Positions 1 to 7,971 are shown, numbered from the stretch's first letter. The stretch: DNA of 64,000 nt from Clostridia bacterium (GCA_017452785.1 JAFTLT010000034.1:1-64000); one strand, 5' to 3'. A program made the numbers and translations. The notes: generated by a model not told the origin, from the sequence alone.

Positions 1-1
1 A

Positions 2-259
2 GAGGATATTTACGGTTTAAAGATTGACAAGCTCGATGACGAGGTTTGTATCCGTCTTGATAAAAACAGAGGAACATCTTACATTTCTTTGCTTGAGCGT
101 TTTACCGCTTGGCAGAAAGAAGCGGAGAAGTATCGCAACGGTGAAATCAGCAAAGAGGAATATGATCGTTGGCGTTATACATATCCCGAAGTAGAGGTAC
201 AGCGCACAAGGGATGCTCTTGATGTTTTAAAAGAACGTAAAAAGGACGGTGAAATGTAA
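2..259 (+). CDS. C-terminal end of an element protein (partial, 5' end outside window)
   Basis: The frame is open from the left edge and ends at a TAA that overlaps the ATG of the next gene (TAATG), so the two are translationally coupled. The visible 85 residues are highly charged and probably helical. They include a stretch reading NGEISKEEYDRWRY and a basic C-terminus (LKERKKDGEM). The helix-turn style resembles the charged tails of proteins in clostridial integrative elements, including some recombinases, but I do not recognise the family. The context (next to the guaA attachment end, same strand as the protease gene) makes it part of an inserted element. Function is unknown. Confidence 0.6.
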   Translation, partial: EDIYGLKIDKLDDEVCIRLDKNRGTSYISLLERFTAWQKEAEKYRNGEISKEEYDRWRYTYPEVEVQRTRDALDVLKERKKDGEM

Positions 260-954
260 TGATTATTTTTCGTGATCGTCTTTTTAACGTTGTATGTAAT
301 ATTAGAACACCAAAAACAGGCGGTAAGATTTCTGTTGGCACTGGCAGTTTCATCATTAAGGGTAATAAGGTGTATCTACTTACAGCTGATCATGTAGCAA
401 AAACAGTTGATGATAATACGGTTTTGGCTTTTGGAAAACATCAGTCAAACTGCGTTGTTCTACCATTAAAAGACCTATCAAATGGAAATGCATGGAAAAT
501 CCACCCTATAGCAGATATGGCCGTTATCGAATTAAATATTTTAAACCATCTTGCACTTTTCCAAGATAGGTGCTTCCCATATGATCACATTAACGATACA
601 GATGTTCCGGCATCAAGAGATGATGAACTCACAGTAATAGGGTTCCCTCACGGTTTAGGTGTTCAAGGCAAGTTTAGTCCGTTAACATTCCGTTCTTACG
701 CTTCTTCTGCCTTTTTAACTCTCAATAGAGCCGATACTCAAACGCCTTCTGATTTCTTTTGTTTGGAAAACCCTAGTGTTGGTGGATATAGCGGCGGTCC
801 TGTTTTTGATATGGGATACGAAAAAATGGGGTGTGCAACTGCCACAAAAGAGAAAACTGTATTGCACGGAATCGTCCATGGTACAATGAGTGATGAAACG
901 GGAGGAAAGATTGCTCTTATCACTCCAATGTCGTACATAAAAGATTTAATATAA
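259..954 (+). CDS. Trypsin-like serine protease, element cargo
   Basis: This 231-aa protein has the three landmarks of a chymotrypsin-fold protease: TADHVA (His45), IADMAVIEL (Asp86) and GGYSGGPVFD (Ser178, with the oxyanion-hole glycine). There is no signal peptide or membrane segment, so it should act inside the cell, unlike HtrA-type secreted relatives, and it has no PDZ domain. The ATG overlaps the preceding stop codon (TAATG). The next gene starts 17 nt after the stop and is probably co-translated. Intracellular trypsin-like proteases paired with helical effector domains occur in bacterial conflict systems; a defence role here is inference from the neighbour and the mobile context. A housekeeping protease is less likely because the gene sits in element DNA at an integration site. 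Confidence 0.75.
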   Translation: MIIFRDRLFNVVCNIRTPKTGGKISVGTGSFIIKGNKVYLLTADHVAKTVDDNTVLAFGKHQSNCVVLPLKDLSNGNAWKIHPIADMAVIELNILNHLALFQDRCFPYDHINDTDVPASRDDELTVIGFPHGLGVQGKFSPLTFRSYASSAFLTLNRADTQTPSDFFCLENPSVGGYSGGPVFDMGYEKMGCATATKEKTVLHGIVHGTMSDETGGKIALITPMSYIKDLI

Positions 955-971
955 TTAATGGGGAATAAACA

Positions 972-2024
972 TTGGAAGAATTAATCAAAAAAATTGTATC
1001 AATGGCAGTCCAAGATCTGCGTCAGCATAACCAAGGTGCGATTGTTGAGGTTATAAAGAAATCTGAATTCTCGCTTGAGTGGCTCGACCACGATAATTGG
1101 AATGGTGGTATAGACACATACAAGCTGGTGTTTTATTTGAAGTATTCAGATTACACAAAAATCATCGATCTGAAAAAGCTTTACGAGGACGCCATAATGA
1201 ACTCAATAGATTCTTTTTACAAGGACGAAAGAAACATTATTGCCTGCGTAGAGATTGCCGCAAAGATTGATCAGTTCGTAGATTGGGCAGCCATAGCACC
1301 TAAAGAGAATAAAGACTCAGTCATTGCTTTGATTAATGCTGAAAAAGACACTTTAATCAAAGCTGGGACGGGTGTGCTTCAAATTAGGGATGTAAAGGTT
1401 AACAACGAATATAAAGCGAAGCACGCTTATTTGGTTTCTTTATTAAAACAGTTAGGCTTGGAACCTGTCCACGCTTATAACGATCTATGGGATTGGTATA
1501 ACGACTATAATTTACGAGAACTAAAAACATACCAAAGCCGCCGTGTATTTATCAAAGACATTTTTGAGCCTCTGCTAAATACCATTCAGAACTCCGAAGA
1601 ATCTGCACTTCAACTAATCAGTTATGAACCTACCGGATGGGAAAAAGTTGACGACGGGATTGCTCGACTGAAAGAAGTACTAACTGAAGCAAACGAAACA
1701 GCAGATTTTCAATCCGTGGGAATGTATGGTAGAGAGTTGTTGATTACCTTGGCGCAAACAGTTTTTGATAAAGAAAAGCATCCATCACCAGACGGAACAG
1801 ATATTGGTAAAGCGGACTCAAAACGAATGCTTGAAGCTTATATTCATTACTGTCTTCACAAACGTAGTAAGGAACGAGAAATTAAGTTCGCAAAATCATC
1901 TATTGATTTTTCAAACGAACTAACCCATAACAGAACCGCTACACAAATGGATGCCGAACTATGCTATAACGCTGTTCTATCGACCGTGCATATTATCAAG
2001 GTGCTTAACAAATTTAATGACTAA
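972..2024 (+). CDS. Large helical protein with HEPN-like/conflict-type C-terminal domain
   Basis: The 350-aa product has no signal peptide or membrane segment. Translation most likely starts at TTG 972, with GGGGAA about 7 nt upstream. Residues 1-150 look alpha/beta and are unrecognised. Residues 185-210 contain SRRVFIKDIFEPLL. The C-terminal third is helical and ends with ELTHNRTATQMDAELC (316-331), which resembles a motif I associate with C-terminal helical domains of abortive-infection-like proteins. A canonical R-x4-6-H ribonuclease motif is not clear, so HEPN membership is tentative. The gene follows the trypsin-like protease by 17 nt and ends just before a strong terminator, so the two form a closed cargo unit. 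One model is a protease-controlled effector, with either partner acting as sensor. This is inference. Confidence 0.55.
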   Translation: MEELIKKIVSMAVQDLRQHNQGAIVEVIKKSEFSLEWLDHDNWNGGIDTYKLVFYLKYSDYTKIIDLKKLYEDAIMNSIDSFYKDERNIIACVEIAAKIDQFVDWAAIAPKENKDSVIALINAEKDTLIKAGTGVLQIRDVKVNNEYKAKHAYLVSLLKQLGLEPVHAYNDLWDWYNDYNLRELKTYQSRRVFIKDIFEPLLNTIQNSEESALQLISYEPTGWEKVDDGIARLKEVLTEANETADFQSVGMYGRELLITLAQTVFDKEKHPSPDGTDIGKADSKRMLEAYIHYCLHKRSKEREIKFAKSSIDFSNELTHNRTATQMDAELCYNAVLSTVHIIKVLNKFND

Positions 2025-2030
2025 CAAAAA

Positions 2031-2074
2031 AGAGCTAACAGACTTTGTAACAAAAATCTGTTAGCTCTTTATTT
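2031..2074 (+). terminator. Rho-independent terminator of the protease/effector unit
   Basis: Twelve-bp arms AGAGCTAACAGA (2031-2042) and TCTGTTAGCTCT (2057-2068) are perfectly complementary and followed by TTTATTTAT. It lies 7 nt after the stop codon of the effector-like gene and closes the cargo operon. Confidence 0.88.
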
Positions 2075-2168
2075 ATGAATAATCTGAAATTGTTGTCAAA
2101 ACGTTGTCACGAGGCTTTTTGAAACCTCGAAAACCCAGTGTTTATGCGGGTTTTCAGCGTTTTTGGTA
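2075..2168. other. Putative attachment end of an integrative element at guaA 3' end
   Basis: This 94-bp stretch separates the cargo operon from the last codon of guaA. It contains two direct copies of GTTGTCA spaced 11 bp (2092-2098, 2103-2109), an inverted repeat CGAGG/CCTCG (2110-2114, 2125-2129) and an inverted repeat AAAACCC/GGGTTTT (2130-2136, 2148-2154). Such clusters are typical of recombinase binding arms. The 3' end of guaA is an established insertion hotspot for genomic islands. The second end and the integrase are outside the window, so the exact core cannot be fixed. Confidence 0.55.
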
Positions 2169-3152
2169 TTATTCCCACTCTATCGTTCCTGTGGGCTTGG
2201 GAGTGATGTCGTAGAGCACTCTGTTGATGCCCTCAACTTCCCTTGTGATGCGGTTTGTGATGTGGTGCAGCACTGCATAGGGAATCTCTTCAATTGTTGC
2301 TGTCATTGCATCCTTTGTGTTGACAGCTCTGATAATTGCAGGCCAACCCTCATATCTTTTCTCGTTTCTCTGGCCAACGCTTTTCATGTCGGGAATTGCA
2401 ATAAAGTACTGCCATACCTTTTCAGCAAGGCCGTTTTTGTCGAATTCTTCTCTGAGGATTGCATCAGCTTCACGAAGTGCATGTAGTCTGTCTCTCGTTA
2501 TAGCACCAAGACATCTTACACCGAGACCGGGACCGGGGAAGGGCTGACGATAAACCATGTTGTGGGGAAGGCCCAGTGCCTCGCCAACAACTCTTACTTC
2601 GTCTTTATAGAGGAATTTAACCGGCTCAACAAGCTCCATCTTCATATCATCGGGAAGTCCGCCATCATTGTGATGAGCTTTGATGCCTTTTTTGCTTTCG
2701 ATAATATCGGGATAAATTGTGCCCTGAGCAAGATAATCTATACCGTCAAGCTTGCGTGCTTCTTCTTCGAAAACTCTGATGAACTCAGCGCCGATTATCT
2801 TACGCTTTTTTTCAGGGTCGCTGACATCCACAAGTTTATCAAGGAAACGGTCAGTTGCGTCAACATAAATAAGGTTTGCATCAAGTCCGTCTTTGAAAAC
2901 TTCAATTACGTTTTCACTTTCATTTTTGCGCATAAGGCCGTGATTAACGTGTACGCAAACAAGCTGCTTACCGATTGCCTTAATAAGAAGCGCTGCAACA
3001 ACTGATGAGTCAACACCGCCTGAAAGTGCAAGAAGAACTTTCTTGTCGCCTACCTGTGCACGTACAGCCTCAACCTGCTCTGCAATAAAAGCGTCTGCAA
3101 GCTCTTTGGTAGTGATGCGAGCCATGCTGTCGGGTCTTACATTTGAATCCAT
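2169..3152 (-). CDS. guaA: GMP synthase ATP-pyrophosphatase subunit lacking the glutaminase domain
   Basis: The 327-aa product covers the synthetase half of GMP synthase, which converts XMP to GMP with ATP and ammonia. The PP-loop SGGVDSS is at residues 44-50. The substrate and dimerisation region carries RQPFPGPGLGVR, and the protein ends with the conserved GTIEWE. Usual bacterial GuaA is about 510-530 aa with an N-terminal class I glutaminase. Here nothing precedes the ATP-PPase domain. The start is firm (GGGAGGA then ATG) and the next upstream gene is unrelated. It is therefore the separate-subunit (archaeal GuaAb-like) form or an ammonia-only enzyme. It follows the CofE-like gene by 59 nt on the same strand. 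An element is inserted directly at its 3' end. Confidence 0.93.
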   Translation of the reverse strand: MDSNVRPDSMARITTKELADAFIAEQVEAVRAQVGDKKVLLALSGGVDSSVVAALLIKAIGKQLVCVHVNHGLMRKNESENVIEVFKDGLDANLIYVDATDRFLDKLVDVSDPEKKRKIIGAEFIRVFEEEARKLDGIDYLAQGTIYPDIIESKKGIKAHHNDGGLPDDMKMELVEPVKFLYKDEVRVVGEALGLPHNMVYRQPFPGPGLGVRCLGAITRDRLHALREADAILREEFDKNGLAEKVWQYFIAIPDMKSVGQRNEKRYEGWPAIIRAVNTKDAMTATIEEIPYAVLHHITNRITREVEGINRVLYDITPKPTGTIEWE

Positions 3153-3211
3153 TTTAAATTCCTCCCTTATATAATCAGAAAATATTAACTTAATAAAACC
3201 GATTAAGAAAA

Positions 3212-4405
3212 TCAGTTGGTGTAGTTATCGAAGTAACCCTGAACAAGAACTACGGGTGTACCCTTGTCACCTGAACCGCTTGTAAGGTCACAAAGTGAAC
3301 CGATAAGGTCAGTGAACTTTCTGGGTGTGGTACCCTGCGAAGCCATGTTGCCCACAAGGCTTGCATCGCCCTTTTCAGCAATACGCTTTGAGATAGCTGC
3401 CTTGAGCTCGTCACCTGTGAGGCCTGCAAAATCGTTATCTGCAAGGTACTTGAGCTTGAGCTCGTTGGGTGTACCCTCAAGACCTGCTGTGTAACCGGGT
3501 GATACACAAGGATCTGCAAGCTCCCAGATTTTGCCCTGAGGATCTTTGAATGCGCCGTCGCCATAAACCATAACTTCAATTTTCTTTCCGGTTGCTTCGA
3601 TAAGATACTGCTGAGTCTTGTTTACAAACTCATTGCAATCCTTCGGAAAAAGCTTGATTGTGTCTTCAGTTGACTTGTTTGAGCCGAGAAGACCGAAATC
3701 AGGGTTGAAGCCGTTGCCGTCAATTGATTCGGTGAGAATATCGTCCATGCCGTAAACGATCTTGGCACCTGCAGCCTTGAGAAGACGCTTTGTGCGTGCT
3801 CTTGTGTGAATATCGCAAGTGAGTACGCAATCAGTATAGTCGAGAATGCTCTTAGCCTGATTTGCAAAGATAACTTCGCACTCTGCACCTGCTTCGTTTA
3901 TAAGATTTGAATAGTAAGAAACATAGTCAACACCTGTGAACTCGTGCCTGTTTTCACCGAAAAGCTCACGGTACTTTGAAAGTGAAAGAACATCACTGTA
4001 AGGATTAACACCTGCTTCGTCAAGCTGATCATATGTGAGAAGGTGGTTACCAACCTCATCACTGGGATAAGAGAGCATAAGAACGATTTTCTTGCAGCCC
4101 ATAGCTATACCACGAAGACAGATTGCGAAACGGTTTCTTGAAAGAATGGGGAAAAGAACACCAACAGTTTCACCGCCAAACTTAGCTTTAACGTCTTTAG
4201 CTATTGCCTCAACAGTTGCATAGTTGCCCTGACTTCTTGCTAAAATTGACTCTGTAACTGCAACAACATCTTTGTCACGAAGCGGGAAGCCTTCACACTT
4301 TGCAGCCTCAACAACACTGTCGCAAACGATTTTTGCAAGGTCGTCACCTTCACGGATAATCGGGCAGCGGATACCTCTTGAAACAGTACCAGTTTTTCTT
4401 TCCAT
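3212..4405 (-). CDS. Coenzyme F420-0:L-glutamate ligase family protein (CofE-like)
   Basis: The 397-aa protein looks like the F420-0:gamma-glutamyl ligase superfamily. It has an N-terminal TVSRGIRCPIIREGDDL segment and a KDVVAVTESILARSQGN segment that match the family's nucleotide/metal-binding start, and it is much longer than CofE (about 250 aa). Clostridia of this type are not known to make F420, so the substrate is probably something else; related longer proteins exist as uncharacterised clostridial ligase-like proteins. AAGGGG precedes the ATG. It is upstream of guaA on the same strand with a 59-nt gap, so co-transcription is likely, which hints at a nucleotide or ammonia-linked ligation role. 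The family call is firmer than any function. Confidence 0.7.
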   Translation of the reverse strand: MERKTGTVSRGIRCPIIREGDDLAKIVCDSVVEAAKCEGFPLRDKDVVAVTESILARSQGNYATVEAIAKDVKAKFGGETVGVLFPILSRNRFAICLRGIAMGCKKIVLMLSYPSDEVGNHLLTYDQLDEAGVNPYSDVLSLSKYRELFGENRHEFTGVDYVSYYSNLINEAGAECEVIFANQAKSILDYTDCVLTCDIHTRARTKRLLKAAGAKIVYGMDDILTESIDGNGFNPDFGLLGSNKSTEDTIKLFPKDCNEFVNKTQQYLIEATGKKIEVMVYGDGAFKDPQGKIWELADPCVSPGYTAGLEGTPNELKLKYLADNDFAGLTGDELKAAISKRIAEKGDASLVGNMASQGTTPRKFTDLIGSLCDLTSGSGDKGTPVVLVQGYFDNYTN

Positions 4406-4839
4406 TTGACATACCCCTTTTTTAATTAAAGTGTTATATAAAAAATACCTTATTATTTTACCACTCTATCAGCAATAAATCAAGTTTTTAGTGATTAATA
4501 TTATGTATTTTAGCAAAAAAATTTTTGTGAAAAAATGACAAATGGGATTTTGAATTATAATCTCCCCCAGCCGAGGACGCATAAATATACTCCTGAAGTT
4601 CCCATTTCAGTGGTGACATCTGCAGTGATGCTTTTTTCGTGGCACTCTGCCTAAGCAAGTAGTTTTTTCTGTCAGGGAAGCTTTCTCACCTCATCCGTCA
4701 CTTCGTGACACCTTCCCCTACCTTAGGGGAAGGCTATGTTTAAAATTGTAACCAGACAGTATGATTATGCTCCCTCAGTCTTTTTGCTAAAGCAAAAATC
4801 CAGCTCCCTCAAAGAGGGAGCCGCTGACGATAATTAAAG
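4406..4839. repeat. Intergenic region with degenerate palindromic repeats
   Basis: There is no gene here. The part next to 4405 is AT-rich and should hold the promoter of the CofE-like/guaA unit. From about 4560 the sequence becomes GC-richer and carries several short palindromes: CACTTCGTGA-centred at about 4700, CCTTCCCC/GGGGAAGG around 4713-4733, TTTTTGCT/AGCAAAAA around 4782-4799 and GCTCCCTC/GAGGGAGC around 4803-4822. These match the style of non-autonomous interspersed repeats in clostridial genomes. A related hairpin lies at 6055-6100. Confidence 0.55.
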
Positions 4840-5258
4840 TCACTGCACTAATTCAAAGCCGTTGTCTGATGCCCACTTTTCAACTATTCTTTTTATTTGA
4901 TTTTCTTCAAAATCGGCAAAAGAATGCCCCCGTCAATGCGGTCAAAAAAACTTCGTAAAAGCAAGAATTTCGCAATGCTTATTTTCTTTCATTGCTTTAT
5001 AGCACCTTCACTATATTCTTGCAAAGTGGGATATTTTAAATACTTATCGATAATTTCCAAGCAAACCTTATATGAATTAATAAACGGAATAACCTTTAAA
5101 GCTCCGTTTTCCATTTTTTCTCTTACTGTATCTGTTCTATTGATAAAATCTCCTTTATCTACGTCAAACCCTCTTGCAGGGAAATCTGATTGAATCCTTT
5201 TAGAAGACTGATATATTTTAATTAACTCATCAATGCTTAAAATAAAATTGCTCATCAT
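4840..5258 (-). pseudogene. Frameshifted remnant of a small hypothetical gene
   Basis: Reading leftward from 5258 gives 89 residues (start MMSNFILSIDELIKIY, end EGAIKQ) and then a stop at 4989-4991. A neighbouring frame continues sensibly with AMKENKHCEILAFTKFF, then DRIDGG in a further frame, then HSFADFEENQIKRIVEKW and FELVQ with a stop at 4840-4842. Restoring one base near 4993 and adjusting two homopolymer runs (T7 and G5 at about 4933-4955) would give one protein of about 138 aa. The intact ancestor is unrecognised, a soluble, charged helical protein. Three frame changes in a row mean a decayed gene, although homopolymer sequencing errors could mimic part of this. It follows the two-helix membrane protein gene on the same strand. 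Confidence 0.6.
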
Positions 5259-5300
5259 TGCACATCCAATGCTATATTTGTTTTGCTCACTAACATTTTA

Positions 5301-5792
5301 TTACGCTGTTATACATTCCCAATCTGATAATTTAAAGAAATCAGAAGTATCACTGTTATAAGGCATCAAAATCTGTTTTTTAATATCATAACTTTGAATA
5401 ACATTCCTAGAAAACATGCTTCTTTTGCTTCTAATGCTAAAAGGTTCATTGGAAAGAAGGATAAATTTTTGTTTTGAATAAACAGCCTCTGTACATTCTA
5501 AAATCATATAATAAATTTTATTTTTCCTGTCTACACAACATTGTTTATTGCCAAATAAAGCAGACTGAAAATTCAACTCAGTAACCATTACGCTTGTAAG
5601 TAACCTACGCATCATAAAAGATAACCAAGCAATAATCAACCAAAAAAACAAAGTGCAACCACCCACGATTGCAAAACTTTCAAAGCTATCGTGTTCAATC
5701 ACAAAATAAATTGAACAACAAGTAAACAATGTATTTAATACAACGAGAAATTGAAAAGTTTTCCTCCAATAAGGGGATACAATCACTTTCAT
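5301..5792 (-). CDS. Hypothetical two-helix membrane protein
   Basis: The 163-aa product starts with a short basic segment, then two hydrophobic helices (about residues 13-33 and 39-60) joined by a short acidic loop, and ends in a roughly 100-residue soluble domain with several cysteines (NKQCCVDRK). The topology suggests both ends face the cytoplasm. It matches no family I recognise; the hairpin-plus-beta-domain layout resembles small PH-like or immunity-type membrane proteins. TTTAGGAGTT precedes the ATG. The gene lies between a frameshifted small gene and a repeat-rich region, in a stretch with lower GC than its neighbours, which suggests accessory DNA. Confidence 0.6.
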   Translation of the reverse strand: MKVIVSPYWRKTFQFLVVLNTLFTCCSIYFVIEHDSFESFAIVGGCTLFFWLIIAWLSFMMRRLLTSVMVTELNFQSALFGNKQCCVDRKNKIYYMILECTEAVYSKQKFILLSNEPFSIRSKRSMFSRNVIQSYDIKKQILMPYNSDTSDFFKLSDWECITA

Positions 5793-6654
5793 ACGTTTTT
5801 AACTCCTAAAATTAAAATTTCACACCCAACTCTACCTATAATTTTACACCCCAAAACAAGACCTGTCAACTTTTCTTTTATTTTTCTCTTTTCCCGGCAG
5901 CTCGCCTGCCTTATTATCAGTATCATTATCAGTATCATTATCAGTTACAGTATCATATATGCATAAAGTATTATGCACTTTTATGCATCAGCATAATGTT
6001 TTATGCAAATGCATGCATGTGCATGCGTTCAGATGTGTGCACTAAGTTTGAACCCCTCTGTCAGCTCACGCTGACATCTCCCCTTTCAGGGGCGACAAGA
6101 AAGGCTGCAAACATTCATAATTCATAATTTGTAAAAGCGGCGGATTAGGCGGCTCCATATGCGAAGCCTTATGCTTCGGCTCAGCGACGCAGTCGCTGTA
6201 AATCGCAAAGCGATTTAATGGAGCCGCCGACCCACCACTGCCGCTGACTTCCCCACGTACAAAAAAGCACCCTGTTAATGCACATGGTTGATAAGGACAG
6301 AAAAAACTATCGGGAGACACTTTGTAAAGAAGTACTCCCAATTTTATTTTTATAAAAATTGACACTTTCAACATGAAAGTGCCATAGTGGGTTATATATA
6401 CTTTGAAAGCAAATATGCCAATCTGAAAACAATTTTTTTGGTATGTATAAGTGATATTGCAAATTGAAAATTTGCAGTGATATTTTTGATAAATCAAAAG
6501 TGATATTGAAACCTTGCTGCTTCAGTGTTATTTTATTCGCATAAAACTGTCCGAAAGACAATAACACTGCGTAGCAATACAACTCGCCGTATGGCGAATA
6601 AAACTGCCGAGTGTCCTTACGAACACTCGGCTAAATCGGCAGAGTGCTGTAAGT
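5793..6654. repeat. Repeat-rich intergenic region with nested palindromes
   Basis: There is no credible gene in these 860 bp. In order: a tandem block built on TATCAGTATCAT (about 5914-5956); a cluster of ATGCA/TGCAT words (5958-6040); a small hairpin repeat (6055-6100); a compound palindrome with outer arms GGCGGCTCCAT (6148-6158) and ATGGAGCCGCC (6218-6228) enclosing three small stem-loops; a run of alternating short inverted repeats around GTGATATT words (about 6440-6600); and a CCGAGTGT/ACACTCGG hairpin (6607-6630). Open frames crossing this area are low-complexity and change with the repeats. Confidence 0.65.
6604..6642 (-). terminator. Hairpin terminator after the SGNH hydrolase gene
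   Basis: Arms CCGAGTGT (6607-6614) and ACACTCGG (6623-6630) can form, with an alternative outer pairing CTGCCGA (6604-6610) to TCGGCAG (6636-6642). It is placed just downstream of the gene ending at 6655. The T-tract is weak, so it may be a processing or repeat hairpin rather than a strong terminator. Confidence 0.45.
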
Positions 6655-7971
6655 TCAGTTATTTATGAGTGAATATAAGATTTCAGCGCCCTCAGCACGG
6701 GTAATCTTATTGTCGCCTGTGGTGAGGATTTCAATTGCAAACTTAATTGCCTTAAAGAAGCTGCTGATGTCATTCTTTTCTGCGGCACCGAAAACAGCAA
6801 TAGCCATTTCGAGCTTTGACACCTCAGAAGTGCTGTCTGTGATTTCATAGCTTCCGGTAATCTTGTTAAGAGCAGTGCTGAGAACATCCTTTGTCAAAGC
6901 ATCATCGGGGCTGAAGGTTGTCGCTGTTGTGCCTGACATATAACCGTTTACGGTCATATACTCAATTTCCTTATACTGCGGATTTCTGAGCAGTACATCT
7001 TCATATGTAAATCTTGCATCGGGAAGTGCTGCTAAAATGTATTCGGTAATAGTTCTGTGACCTGCAACTGTGGGGTGGCTGTCTTCAACTATTACATCCT
7101 TGGGCTCAACATAGATATAGCCGTATTTATCCTGATTTTCAACCATGTGCTTGTTGCCGTAATCGATTATTGTATCTTCAACAAACATCTTTGCAGCATT
7201 GGGCTGAGCAACATTGTCAGGTTCGCCTTCGGGAGTCTGATAATATGTGGGGAACATACCGACAACAACTAAGGTTATGTCGGGGTTGTTTTCATAAATA
7301 TATTCAACAATCCAGTTCCAGTTTTCTCTGAGATTTGAGAAAGCATATGTCATTGCTTCGGGAAGTGCTGCAGCAAGCTCGTCAAGAGCATTAAAATAGT
7401 CTGCAAGCTTAATGATTTCTGCAATTATGTTATCTTCAACCGTTGCATTTTTAAGGAACTCTCTGAGTGCAGCCTTATACTCTTCAGGAAGGTTGTTTTC
7501 AAGCTGAACATCTTCCATAACCCAGCCGAGATATGCGCCCCAGTCGTTACCGCCGATGCCGATCATCAACATATCGGTGTCTTTGATTGCCTGACGCATT
7601 TCATCGCTCTTTGCAAGAATTTCATCTTTAGGTGTGCGGGGTACCTCAGTAAAGAGATATTTATCCTCAGGCTTGTAATTATCGTCAAGCATACAGCGAA
7701 GCTCAATTGTTCTGAAGCCGGGACATGCCATGGGAATAAGCTCTGCGCCAAAGTGATCTGCAATATAAGCTGCATATGAGTCATCAACACGGTTGAATTC
7801 GCTCATTTCGTCACCGTAATCAGTGAAGCCGCTTGCTTCACTGTCACCGAGAAGCATAACCTTTTCATATTTGTGATACTGCTTTTCACCGTCAGAAGCA
7901 AAACACATAAATGTTCCTGAAATAAGAACAAGTGTCAGCAGAACAGCTATTACTCTGTTAAAAGTTTTCAT
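6655..7971 (-). CDS. Secreted SGNH/GDSL-family hydrolase
   Basis: The product is a 438-aa exported esterase-like protein. A signal peptide covers about residues 1-25. The SGNH blocks are present: GDS with nucleophile Ser44, GGND at 140-143 and DSHPTVAGH with Asp297/His299. The C-terminal 110 residues (MTVNGYMSG...FSPDDALT..ITRAEGAEILYSL) look like degenerate S-layer-homology repeats that could attach the enzyme to the cell wall. The likely substrate is an ester on a polysaccharide or lipid; the sequence does not say which. I chose ATG 7971 because GGAGG lies 7 nt before it; an in-frame TTG at 7986 sits on top of that site. It stands alone, with repeats downstream. Confidence 0.8.
   Translation of the reverse strand: MKTFNRVIAVLLTLVLISGTFMCFASDGEKQYHKYEKVMLLGDSEASGFTDYGDEMSEFNRVDDSYAAYIADHFGAELIPMACPGFRTIELRCMLDDNYKPEDKYLFTEVPRTPKDEILAKSDEMRQAIKDTDMLMIGIGGNDWGAYLGWVMEDVQLENNLPEEYKAALREFLKNATVEDNIIAEIIKLADYFNALDELAAALPEAMTYAFSNLRENWNWIVEYIYENNPDITLVVVGMFPTYYQTPEGEPDNVAQPNAAKMFVEDTIIDYGNKHMVENQDKYGYIYVEPKDVIVEDSHPTVAGHRTITEYILAALPDARFTYEDVLLRNPQYKEIEYMTVNGYMSGTTATTFSPDDALTKDVLSTALNKITGSYEITDSTSEVSKLEMAIAVFGAAEKNDISSFFKAIKFAIEILTTGDNKITRAEGAEILYSLINN

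Noticed and set aside
2562-3005. Plus-strand ORF of 147 aa opposite guaA
   Set aside because: It is an antisense shadow of a conserved gene, with no ribosome site.
6066-6582. Two minus-strand ORFs of 91 and 143 aa
   Set aside because: They run through the nested palindromes and hairpin repeats, lack ribosome sites and show low-complexity protein sequence.
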